Of a DNA stretch of 7,306 bases, positions 1 through 6,333 are shown in pieces (position 1 is the stretch's first letter; each line of letters opens with the position of its first letter). The DNA is from Thermoguttaceae bacterium (GTDB lineage Bacteria > Planctomycetota > Planctomycetia > Pirellulales > Thermoguttaceae). The translations under genes were made by a program, and so were the position numbers. The stretch is taken from positions 1 to 7,306 of the forward strand of contig JANLFZ010000313.1 of the NCBI GenBank assembly GCA_024653385.1, given 5' to 3'. Below the pieces are notes generated by a model. That model did no database searches, was not told the origin of the DNA, and saw nothing but the letters and a program-made list of their open reading frames with translations.

Positions 1-12
1 GGCGGAAGTGAT

Positions 13-43
13 CGCGTGCGTGCAAAGCACGCACCCTACTTGC
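13..43 (+). repeat. REP-like hairpin repeat, copy A
   Basis: This is a palindromic unit: an 8-bp perfect stem (16-23 with 27-34, GTGCGTGC and its complement) around an AAA loop, followed by a conserved CTACTTGC tail. It matches copy B (1784-1814) over 31 bases with two differences, one in the loop (base 25) and one just after the stem (base 35). It lies directly against the 5' side of the truncated transglutaminase-like frame. Short intergenic palindromes of this kind resemble REP elements, which in other bacteria are moved by RAYT transposases; no transposase is visible here, so that link is inference. Confidence 0.75.
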
Positions 44-68
44 CACGCCCTTCACCGCCGTTCAGGGC

Positions 69-461
69 GTGCCACCCGCCGCTGCGCACAACGGCTATGA
101 CTTCCGCTTTGCGGACGTGAGCGACTCGCCGGGGACGCAAGGCAAGGGACCCAACAACAACCCGGCGTCCATCTTCGGCGCACACATGTTCACGCAGTTC
201 ACCATCGGCACGACCACCATCTGGTTCGACCCGAGTTACGGGTGCTGCTACTCGGGCGCGAGCGAAGAGGCCAGGGAACGGGATTTCGATGACGGTAGCA
301 TTGCGGGGTACTTTCGCCAAGTGACTGCCAACGTGAGGGAATGGGTTATCCAGGTCGATCTCAACGGTGACACGGATACCAATGACATCGTTTCCTCGCC
401 GGTCTTCCTGGTTAGGACTAACGTGATTGGCACACGCGAAATGGATGCGACGATTTCCTGA
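69..461 (+). CDS. C-terminal fragment of a transglutaminase-like protein (probably truncated gene)
   Basis: This frame encodes about 130 residues from a GTG at 69 that has no convincing ribosome binding site. The pattern GAHMFTQF...TIWFDPSYG matches the His-to-Asp segment of transglutaminase-like cysteine proteases (H-x-x-x...W-x-x-x-DP). His39 and Asp54, 15 residues apart, would be two members of the Cys-His-Asp triad. The later AGYF segment also fits the tail of this family as I know it from bacterial genomes. The Cys-bearing half is absent. The frame is open without ATG back to a TGA at 9-11, and bases 42-68 still read like coding sequence, but bases 12-41 are the hairpin repeat. I infer that the 5' part of the gene was lost or cut off at the repeat. 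It could also be a short hypothetical gene. The stop at 459-461 is followed closely by the next gene on the same strand. Confidence 0.55.
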   Translation: MPPAAAHNGYDFRFADVSDSPGTQGKGPNNNPASIFGAHMFTQFTIGTTTIWFDPSYGCCYSGASEEARERDFDDGSIAGYFRQVTANVREWVIQVDLNGDTDTNDIVSSPVFLVRTNVIGTREMDATIS

Positions 462-472
462 TTGATTCATGC

Positions 473-477
473 AGGAG
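473..477 (+). promoter_or_regulatory. Ribosome binding site AGGAG that decides the start at 486
   Basis: AGGAG lies 8 bases before GTG 486. This favours GTG 486 over the in-frame TTG at 462, which directly abuts the previous stop codon and has no Shine-Dalgarno sequence. Confidence 0.65.
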
Positions 478-485
478 TATTGGCC

Positions 486-1508
486 GTGAACACTTTCCTC
501 AGCAGTGTTGCCGTGTTGGCATGGGGCTTGGCGTGCGACCCCGGCGAGGCCCGGAGAGTCGTCGCCCAGCCGTGGCCGTCCTCGCTGGCGTACGGGGCGA
601 TCCACGACGGCCATCTGCTCTCCAATCATCGCAGGGGTGACTCCGAATGGTTCTGGACCGACGCGATGCACGCGGACCCAAAACGCGCCATGGCGGCGCT
701 TCGCAAGGACGATGGCCTCCGCTGGTTTTGGGCCGACATGGCCCGAGCCGAAGTGAAACCACTGGAAGCCGTTCTGCCCGAAGCGGCAAAGGGCTTGTCG
801 CAGCTCAAATACACCGGCTTGTGGACCAGGTGGCCTTGGGCGGCGCCGCACCGCTGGCGGCTGGGCTGTGGCTACTTCTGGGCGACCAGGGCAGAGGGAA
901 CCGTGGCCAGCACTCTGCCCGTCACCTGTTTGTTGCGCATGGCCTTCCCAGAGCCGGCACCCATCGCGAACGGCGGGAAAGGGAAGGATGCGCCGACGCG
1001 GGGGACTCCGCTGACAACGGCGTACGCGGTGGCCGGCTCCACGCAAGCTGGGCAAAACGGCACTCCCGAGGCCTTGCTCAAGGATTCTGGGAATGCGCCC
1101 CCTCGGGGCAGCTTGGCGATTCACGTGATCGCATACGGCCGTCTTATTTGGCACAAGGCCAATATCGCCTATGACCGAGCGCCGGCTGGTAGGACGCCTC
1201 GCGACGACAAGCGGTCTTTCCGCCTCGACTGGGACATCGTTCCGCTTTCCCCCTGGCATCTGGCACTATTCCTGCTGACGAACGATCGGGTGACGGTCTG
1301 GGAGTATTCTTTCCGGCCCGTCGGTGGGGATGAGGAACGTGGCATGGAGCTTGAGGGACACTGGACTGAGGCGGGCGCCTTTCCCGCGCCCTTCGGCGAG
1401 CCCTTTCACGTCGCGGCCGGCGACGGGGCGTACTTTTTCGTCACCGACTCCGGGGCGCTGTACGCGGCCGAGGAGGCCGGCGGCCAGTGGAAAACCCGGA
1501 CCCTTTGA
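486..1508 (+). CDS. Planctomycete hypothetical protein, interrupted by an in-frame TGA
   Basis: The frame gives 340 residues from GTG 486. The N-terminus (MNTFLSSVAVLAWGLAC) is hydrophobic and could be an export signal, but it has no basic residue at its start and the LAC is a poor lipobox, so localisation is uncertain. The body is rich in Trp (WFWTD, RWFWAD, WTRWPWAAPHRW), and I know no enzyme motif in it. Its end, with YFFVTDSGALYAA, resembles a family of planctomycete hypothetical proteins whose C-terminus normally continues with a segment such as RPIxA...FGKDFYFDL. Exactly that continuation lies in the same frame after the TGA at 1506-1508. The stop therefore looks like a nonsense mutation, or an assembly error, that removes the last 75 residues. 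Function is unknown. It follows the transglutaminase-like fragment by 24 bases and may once have shared its transcript. Confidence 0.65.
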   Translation: MNTFLSSVAVLAWGLACDPGEARRVVAQPWPSSLAYGAIHDGHLLSNHRRGDSEWFWTDAMHADPKRAMAALRKDDGLRWFWADMARAEVKPLEAVLPEAAKGLSQLKYTGLWTRWPWAAPHRWRLGCGYFWATRAEGTVASTLPVTCLLRMAFPEPAPIANGGKGKDAPTRGTPLTTAYAVAGSTQAGQNGTPEALLKDSGNAPPRGSLAIHVIAYGRLIWHKANIAYDRAPAGRTPRDDKRSFRLDWDIVPLSPWHLALFLLTNDRVTVWEYSFRPVGGDEERGMELEGHWTEAGAFPAPFGEPFHVAAGDGAYFFVTDSGALYAAEEAGGQWKTRTL

Positions 1509-1736
1509 AAGGACGCCAATCGGCCGATCATCGCGATGCTCACGCGCGCCGAGGACCCCGGCGCTTGGGTCTTCGGCAAGGATTTCTACTTCGACCTGGC
1601 CCGCGAGATCAAGCCCAAGCCCTGCCGGGATGTCACCCAAGGACGCAAAGACCTGGGCGAGCCGATGCGCACGGTCTACGAGTGCGCCCGCGTGCTCCAC
1701 GAGAACGGGGAGGTGAACAAAGCCCAGGCAAAGTAG
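1509..1736 (+). pseudogene. Orphaned C-terminal remainder of the preceding hypothetical gene
   Basis: Seventy-five codons in the same frame follow the TGA at 1506-1508 and end at TAG 1734-1736. The reading KDANRPIIAML, then WVFGKDFYFDL and TVYECARVLHENGEV, is what the C-terminus of the upstream protein's family looks like to me. Read through the TGA, the gene would encode 416 residues. An ATG at 1536 could start a 66-residue peptide, but it lacks a Shine-Dalgarno sequence and begins in the middle of a conserved segment, so independent translation is unlikely. Confidence 0.6.
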
Positions 1737-1738
1737 AT

Positions 1739-1765
1739 GCAGGGTGGATGCTTTGCACCCACGCC
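1739..1765 (-). repeat. REP-like hairpin repeat, copy C (degenerate, reverse orientation)
   Basis: This stretch matches the reverse complement of copy A at 22 of 27 positions. It forms an 8-bp stem (1744-1751 with 1755-1762) around TTT with one A/C mismatch (1748/1758). At the neighbouring pair (1747/1759) both bases are changed relative to copy A and still pair, a compensatory change that points to a conserved structure. It starts two bases after the stop codon of the broken gene and pairs head-to-head with copy B 18 bases further on. Confidence 0.6.
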
Positions 1766-1783
1766 GGCCCGCTATACCATGGG

Positions 1784-1814
1784 CGCGTGCGTGCAGAGCA
1801 CGCACTCTACTTGC
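1784..1814 (+). repeat. REP-like hairpin repeat, copy B
   Basis: The same unit as copy A: an 8-bp perfect stem (1787-1794 with 1798-1805), here with an AGA loop, and the same CTACTTGC tail. It lies in the leader of the beta-helix gene, 38 bases before its ATG, and forms an inverted pair with copy C. Confidence 0.75.
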
Positions 1815-1840
1815 TGAGTGTACCCGCCGCTTGACCGGCC

Positions 1841-1845
1841 AGGAG
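1841..1845 (+). promoter_or_regulatory. Ribosome binding site of the beta-helix gene
   Basis: AGGAG is 7 bases before ATG 1853 and supports that start, which is followed immediately by a signal peptide. Confidence 0.75.
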
Positions 1846-1852
1846 AATCGTC

Positions 1853-4585
1853 ATGAGCACTTCGCGTTGTGCTATGATCCTCGCTGCGATCCTTGCCGTC
1901 GGTCCTTTCGGGGCTCCAGCGTCCGCCGCGGTCTTCCACGTCGCCCCGGACGGCAACGACGCCTGGAGCGGCGCTCTCGCGCGGCCCAACGCCGGGCGGA
2001 CCGACGGCCCCTTGGCCACGCTCCAGGGCGCGCGCGACGCGGTGCGGCGGCTGAAGGCCAAGGGGCCGTTGGCCGAGCCGGTCCGCGTGCTCATCGCCGA
2101 CGGCACGTATCGTCTGGCGGCCCCGGTCGTCTTCGAACCCGGCGACAGCGGAACCGAAAAGTGCCCCGTGACGTACGAGGCGGCCCCCGGCGCCAAGCCG
2201 GTTTTCGATGGCGGACGGACGATCACGGGCTTCAAGCCGGGGCCCGACGGCCTCTGGACGGCCACGGTGCCCGACGTCAAGTCGGGGCAATGGTACTTCG
2301 AGCAGCTTTGGGTCAATGGCCGCCGCGCGGTGCGGGCCCGATCGCCGAACAAGTTCTACTATTACGTGCGCCGGGCCGTCCACGACGGCGCCGATCCCGC
2401 CACGGGCAAGCCGGTCGATCTGTCGAAACGGGCTTTCATCGCCGATCAGAAGGACTTCGCTCTCCTAGGGACCGTGCCCAAAGAGCGTTGGACCGACACG
2501 ATCATCGTCGCCTACCACGCCTGGGAGACGTCGCTTCACCGCGTGGCGGCGCTCGATCCCAAAGCCCGCGCCGTGATCACCACGGGCGATGCCCCCTGGC
2601 CGTTCCTCTGGCTCGGTCCAGGGCAGCGCTACCATGTCGAGAACCTCAAGGCCGCCCTCGACGCGCCGGGCGAATGGTTTCTCGACCGCGACGGCACGCT
2701 CTACTATAAGCCGCTTTCGGGCGAGGACATGACCAAGGCCGAGGTCGTGGCCCCGCTCGCTTCGGGGTTCCTTATTCTGGCCGGCGACGCACGGAAGGGA
2801 CACTTCGTCGAGCATCTGGCGCTGCGGGGTCTGACCTTCCGTCATGGCCAGTACCTCTTGCCGCCTCAAGGGCACGGCGACGCCCAGGCCGCGGTGCGCA
2901 TTGGCGGGGCAATCCAGGCCGACGGCGCGCGCCACGTGGCCGTCGAGGGCTGCGAGATTGCTCACGTGGGCACCTATGCCGTATGGTTCCGCCGCGGATG
3001 CCGCGATTGCCGCGTGGTGCGGTGCCACCTGCACGATCTGGGCGCCGGCGGGGTGAAACTCGGCGATGGCTGGGAGAACGACAATCCCCAGCCGGCCGAC
3101 CAGACCAGCCACAACCGGGTCGACAACAACATCATCCAGGACGGCGGCCACTTGTTCCGCGGCGCCGTCGGCGTGTGGATCGGTCACAGCGCGTACAACG
3201 AGGTGACCCACAACGACATTGCCGACTTCCGCTACACGGGCGTGTCGGTCGGATGGCGCTGGGGATATGCCCCCAGCCAGGCCCATCACAACAAGGTCGA
3301 GTTCAACCATATTCACCATCTCGGCTGGGGCGTGCTCAGCGACATGGGCGGGGTCTACACCCTGGGTACCTCGCCCGGAACCACGGTCAGCAACAACCAC
3401 ATCCACGATGTGTACTCGTACGACCGCTACGGTTGGGGCGGCATCGGCCTGTACAACGACGAGGGCAGCACCGGCATCGTGATGGAAAACAACCTGGTCC
3501 ACGATTGCCACAGTAGCTTCAACCACCACTACGGCAAGGAGAACGTGGTCCGGAACAACATCTTCGCCTTCGGCAAGGTGACCCAGTTGAACCGCGCCCG
3601 GGTCGAGCCGCACCTCTCGTTCACGTTCGAGAGGAACCTGGTGTACTGGACCGAGGGTGAGTTTCTCCATGGCAATTGGAAAGATGCCAACGTACGTCTG
3701 GCGTCGAACCTGTACTGGGACGCCTCGGGCAAGCCGGTCTCGTTCGCCGGAATGCCTCTGGCCGAGTGGCAGGCCCAGGGCAAGGACGCCGGCTCGCTCG
3801 TGGCCGACCCCCAGTTCGTCGATCCGAAGGCCCGCGACTTCCGGCTTCGGCCCGGCTCGCCGGCCGAGAAGATCGGTTTTGAGCCATTCGATTTCGCGCG
3901 GGCCGGAGTCTACGGCGATGCGGCGTGGATCGCCCTGGCTCGGGCCCGCACGTATCCGGCGGTCGAGTATGCCCCGGATCCGCCGTCGCTGGCGCTGGCG
4001 ATTTGCGACGACTTCGAGCGGGCCGACGGCCAGACGGTGCTGCCCGACGCCTCGGTGCATCACGAGGGCCGTGCCGCGCTGTTGGCGCTTTCAAGCGAGG
4101 CGCCGGCCGGCGGCAAGCGGTGCTTGAAGATGACCGACGCGGCAGACCTTCAGTTCGCGTTCAACCCGCACTTCTTCTACGTTCCGCGGCACACCGGCGG
4201 CGTGACACGGTGCCGCTTCGACGTGAAGATGGGTCCCGGGGCGACGCTCGTCCACGAGTGGCGCGACGACGCCAGCCCGTACCGCGTCGGGCCGTCGATC
4301 TACGTGCAACAAGGAAAACTGCTCGCCCAGGGCAAGCCGCTTCTGGATGTACCCACCGGCGTGTGGTTCCGCATCGAGGTGGCCGCGGGCTTGGGCGGCG
4401 ACGCGACCGGCACGTGGGACCTTACGGTGACGCTGCCCGGCCAAGCGCCGAAGACGTTCGCGAAGTTGCCCGTCGGCAGTCGGGCGTGGAAGAAGCTCGA
4501 TTGGCTGGGGTTCTGTAGCGTCGCCACGCAGCCGACGACGATCTGGCTCGACAACTTGGAGCTGACGAACCCGGCCGCCCAGTAG
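1853..4585 (+). CDS. Secreted right-handed parallel beta-helix protein, GH141/GH120-like, with C-terminal beta-sandwich
   Basis: This frame encodes 910 residues and appears intact. Residues 1-25 form a signal peptide (MSTSRCAMILAAILAVG..., AxA site near 23-25), so the protein is exported. Residues 27-125 carry the opening module seen in GH141/GH120-type enzymes (FHVAPDGNDAWSG, a GARDAVRRLK helix, DGTYRL, DSGTEKCPVTYEA, DGGRTITGF). Residues 126-300 fit the inserted beta-sandwich. Residues 318-625 are beta-helix coils with repeated short N-N-x-I/H-x-x-H motifs (NRVDNNII, NKVEFNHIHHLG, VSNNHIHDV, MENNLVHD). Strongly conserved acidic spots are SDMGG (Asp497) and YNDEGS (Asp536/Glu537), which I infer are the catalytic pair. 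Residues 651-692 are the ADPQFVDP...FRLRPGSPA closing segment. Residues 715-907 form a second beta-sandwich (DDFERADG start, HEWRD, IWLDNLEL end). The likely role is cleavage of a plant or algal polysaccharide outside the cytoplasm; the substrate cannot be told. An alternative is a non-catalytic or lyase beta-helix. Confidence 0.85.
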   Translation: MSTSRCAMILAAILAVGPFGAPASAAVFHVAPDGNDAWSGALARPNAGRTDGPLATLQGARDAVRRLKAKGPLAEPVRVLIADGTYRLAAPVVFEPGDSGTEKCPVTYEAAPGAKPVFDGGRTITGFKPGPDGLWTATVPDVKSGQWYFEQLWVNGRRAVRARSPNKFYYYVRRAVHDGADPATGKPVDLSKRAFIADQKDFALLGTVPKERWTDTIIVAYHAWETSLHRVAALDPKARAVITTGDAPWPFLWLGPGQRYHVENLKAALDAPGEWFLDRDGTLYYKPLSGEDMTKAEVVAPLASGFLILAGDARKGHFVEHLALRGLTFRHGQYLLPPQGHGDAQAAVRIGGAIQADGARHVAVEGCEIAHVGTYAVWFRRGCRDCRVVRCHLHDLGAGGVKLGDGWENDNPQPADQTSHNRVDNNIIQDGGHLFRGAVGVWIGHSAYNEVTHNDIADFRYTGVSVGWRWGYAPSQAHHNKVEFNHIHHLGWGVLSDMGGVYTLGTSPGTTVSNNHIHDVYSYDRYGWGGIGLYNDEGSTGIVMENNLVHDCHSSFNHHYGKENVVRNNIFAFGKVTQLNRARVEPHLSFTFERNLVYWTEGEFLHGNWKDANVRLASNLYWDASGKPVSFAGMPLAEWQAQGKDAGSLVADPQFVDPKARDFRLRPGSPAEKIGFEPFDFARAGVYGDAAWIALARARTYPAVEYAPDPPSLALAICDDFERADGQTVLPDASVHHEGRAALLALSSEAPAGGKRCLKMTDAADLQFAFNPHFFYVPRHTGGVTRCRFDVKMGPGATLVHEWRDDASPYRVGPSIYVQQGKLLAQGKPLLDVPTGVWFRIEVAAGLGGDATGTWDLTVTLPGQAPKTFAKLPVGSRAWKKLDWLGFCSVATQPTTIWLDNLELTNPAAQ

Positions 4586-4591
4586 AGATCC

Positions 4592-4636
4592 CTGAGCAGC
4601 CGGAGCGGCGCACAAGGCGCCGCGTCCGGCGCTCAG
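4592..4636. terminator. Strong 19-bp hairpin between convergent genes, probable bidirectional terminator
   Basis: Stem of 6+6+7 base pairs (4592-4597 with 4631-4636, 4599-4604 with 4625-4630, 4605-4611 with 4617-4623), two single-base bulges (4598 and 4624) and the loop ACAAG. It begins 7 bases after the stop of the beta-helix gene, and the murF-like gene converges from the other side. Neither strand has a T-run after it, so it is not a textbook intrinsic terminator. Confidence 0.6.
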
Positions 4637-4657
4637 TCAAGACTCCGCCGCGAAGCA

Positions 4658-4699
4658 CTTGCCGGAGCGGCTGACCCAGAAGCCGCGAAACCCGGCAAG
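4658..4699. other. Second intergenic hairpin
   Basis: An 8-bp perfect outer stem (4658-4665 with 4692-4699) and a 6-bp inner stem (4667-4672 with 4681-4686) are separated by an asymmetric internal loop (one base against five), with an 8-base apical loop. It has no coding potential that I recognise and no T-run follows. It could be part of a terminator region or of a small RNA. Confidence 0.5.
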
Positions 4700-4729
4700 A
4701 TAGTTGCTCCAACCCCAGGAGGGAGGGTT

Positions 4730-4754
4730 GTGTCGAGTTCCCGCTTCTCGACAC
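4730..4754. other. Third intergenic hairpin
   Basis: An 8-bp perfect inverted repeat (GTGTCGAG at 4730-4737 with CTCGACAC at 4747-4754) with a 9-base spacer. It could be an RNA hairpin or a DNA-binding operator; nothing visible decides between these. Confidence 0.45.
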
Positions 4755-4786
4755 GTTCGGCGGAGCCGCAACATAGCTGCTTGTCG

Positions 4787-4802
4787 CGCGCGGGAACGCG
4801 CG
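4787..4802. other. Fourth intergenic hairpin with GGAA tetraloop
   Basis: A 6-bp CG stem (4787-4792 with 4797-4802) closes a GGAA loop of the GNRA type and is followed by only three Ts. The rest of the intergenic region, 4803-4947, holds no gene or strong structure that I can see. It is C-poor on the + strand and repeats TCTTG four times between 4846 and 4913. Confidence 0.4.
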
Positions 4803-4947
4803 TTTGGGTGCAACAGGGTGTTTGTCGTTCCGATGACGAGGTGCGTCTTGTACCTGGTTTCTGGGTTCGTGTAAAGACGTTCTTGTGATTTGTCTTGGGG
4901 TGATCGTGTCTTGTGTGTCGGCCGCGAACCGGCGAAGGGCGTCCCGG

Positions 4948-6333
4948 TCAGGCGGCGCGCCGGCGAGGAAAGCGGCGAAGCGCGTCAGCCACTTTTTCCA
5001 GCGACACCCCCCGCACTCCCTTGAACAGGACGACATCGCCCGGGACGAGCGTCTGGGCGATGCGCGGCAGGATTTCCTCGGGGCTGCGGCACGCCACGGC
5101 GCGCGAGGCCGGCATGCCCGCGGCCCTGGCCGCCGCCACCATGTCGCCCGCATGGTCTCCGAATGCGAACAGCAGATCGGCACTTGCCCACGCCACCGCG
5201 AGATTCCCCAATTCGCGATGGACTGTCACCGGCGATTCCCCGCTCGTCTCGATGTCTCCGCAGACCACGATGCGGCGTCCCGGCACGTCGAAGTCCCGGA
5301 GGAACGCTAGCGCATCGCGCGCGGCCGGCGCGGTTGGGCGGTTCATGTCGCAGATGACCGTGGCCCCGCGCAGCTCGATGACCTGACAATGCGCGGGGAC
5401 CGACTCGAAGGTTCCCAGTCCCCGGGCGATGTCGCCGGCGGACAAGCCCATCGCCCGCCCGACCTCGATCGCCATCAAGGCGGCCGTCAGGTGGTGGCGA
5501 CCCCACACCGGCACGTGGAACCGGCAGTCGTCCAGGCGGAAGCTCAGGGTACCGCGTCCCCACTCGACGTCAGACGCCCAGAGGTCGCAACCGGGCCCCT
5601 GTCCGACCCAGCGCACCGGTGCCTTGCACACCTGGGCGAATCGCCGCAGCCAGGGGTCATCGCCCAAGACGGCCAAGCCATCCGGTGGCAGCGACGCAAG
5701 CAACTCTTCGGCGGCGTCGGCGATCTCTTTGCGCCCGCCGAGGCCGCCAGGGTGGCCCTCGGCCACTTGAGTCAGGACGGCGATTTTCGGGGTGCATAGG
5801 GTCACCGGCGAGGTCGGGTCGCAAAGCCGCCGGGGGCTCATCTCGAACAGGGCGTAGTCGTGTTGGGGCTCGAGATCGAGCATGGCCAACGGAAGCCCGA
5901 ACGGCTGGTTGTCCGCGCGCACCCCGGCCGCCCCCCGAAAGCGAGTCCTGAGCGTCGCGTGGATCATCTGCCGCACGGTCGTCTTGGCAGCGCTTCCCGA
6001 GACGGCAATGGCCGTCCCGCGAAACTGGCGGCGGTTCCACGCGGCCCACTGCCAGAGGGCTCGTTGCGTGTCCTCGACTTGAAGAAGCCAGCGGTCGGCG
6101 GGCTTGTCGACGGGCCGGTGGACCACCGCTCCGGCCGCGCCGCGCTGAAACGCCTCGTCGGCGAACTCGGCGCCGTCGTGGTACTCGCCCGGCAAGCCCC
6201 AGTACACGCCCCCGGGCTGCGCCTGGCGGCTGTCGACCGCCACCGGTCCCAAGAGAATCGCGTCGTCCGCGCCATCGCGAGGCAGACGCGCCGTACCACC
6301 GATCGCCTGGTGCAGGTCGCGCAGGGTGCTCAT
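4948..6333 (-). CDS. MurF-like Mur ligase with degenerate catalytic motifs
   Basis: The protein has 461 residues, a normal MurF length. MurF adds D-Ala-D-Ala to UDP-MurNAc-tripeptide in the cytoplasm. The start ATG at 6333 overlaps the murE-like stop by four bases (ATGA), so translation is probably coupled; there is no Shine-Dalgarno sequence. Layout: N-terminal substrate domain 1-105 (VDSR 33-36, GEYHDGAEF), central ATPase domain 106-310 (NQPFGLPL, GDDP 224-227), C-terminal domain 311-461 (VVCGD, VHRELG, GDVVLFKG). Key residues deviate: the P-loop is GSAAKTT (113-119) instead of GSNGKTT; AHL is GHP (193-195); the lysine that is carbamylated in Mur ligases is Ala208; the HNxxN stretch is HHLTA (280-284); YNANP is NRPTA (331-335); KGSR is KGVR (438-441). 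The fold seems kept while activity is doubtful. It is probably a diverged paralogue with another or regulatory role. It is less likely to be the main MurF, as no mraY or murD follows and the next gene is convergent. Confidence 0.8.
   Translation of the reverse strand: MSTLRDLHQAIGGTARLPRDGADDAILLGPVAVDSRQAQPGGVYWGLPGEYHDGAEFADEAFQRGAAGAVVHRPVDKPADRWLLQVEDTQRALWQWAAWNRRQFRGTAIAVSGSAAKTTVRQMIHATLRTRFRGAAGVRADNQPFGLPLAMLDLEPQHDYALFEMSPRRLCDPTSPVTLCTPKIAVLTQVAEGHPGGLGGRKEIADAAEELLASLPPDGLAVLGDDPWLRRFAQVCKAPVRWVGQGPGCDLWASDVEWGRGTLSFRLDDCRFHVPVWGRHHLTAALMAIEVGRAMGLSAGDIARGLGTFESVPAHCQVIELRGATVICDMNRPTAPAARDALAFLRDFDVPGRRIVVCGDIETSGESPVTVHRELGNLAVAWASADLLFAFGDHAGDMVAAARAAGMPASRAVACRSPEEILPRIAQTLVPGDVVLFKGVRGVSLEKVADALRRFPRRRAA

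Noticed and set aside
36..1259. A 407-codon open frame on the - strand
   Set aside because: It overlaps the transglutaminase-like and hypothetical genes, its protein is Arg/Pro-rich with no recognisable family motif, and the + strand frames carry the family features and a ribosome binding site. It is a GC-rich shadow frame.
1506..1508. TGA read as selenocysteine or as Trp by an altered code
   Set aside because: No clear stem-loop of SECIS type follows directly, and TGA ends several other genes in the window, so a mutation or sequence error is simpler.
1753..1778. A sigma-70 promoter (TTGCAC and TATACC) before the beta-helix gene
   Set aside because: The spacing is about 14 bases, too short, and TTGCAC is part of the hairpin repeat. 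I cannot support it.
13..1814. The repeats as a CRISPR array
   Set aside because: Only three units, in both orientations and about 1.7 kb apart, without regular spacers.
1744..2709. A 321-codon + strand frame
   Set aside because: It is an Arg-rich frame overlapping both the hairpin repeats and the clear beta-helix gene, with no protein family resemblance.
2465..4063. A 532-codon open frame on the - strand
   Set aside because: It lies wholly inside the beta-helix gene, reads as low-complexity Val/Ala/Arg sequence and has no ribosome binding site.
4658..4699. A tRNA or tRNA-like gene in the intergenic region
   Set aside because: There is no T-loop GGTTCGA-type motif and no cloverleaf arrangement; it is a single long hairpin.
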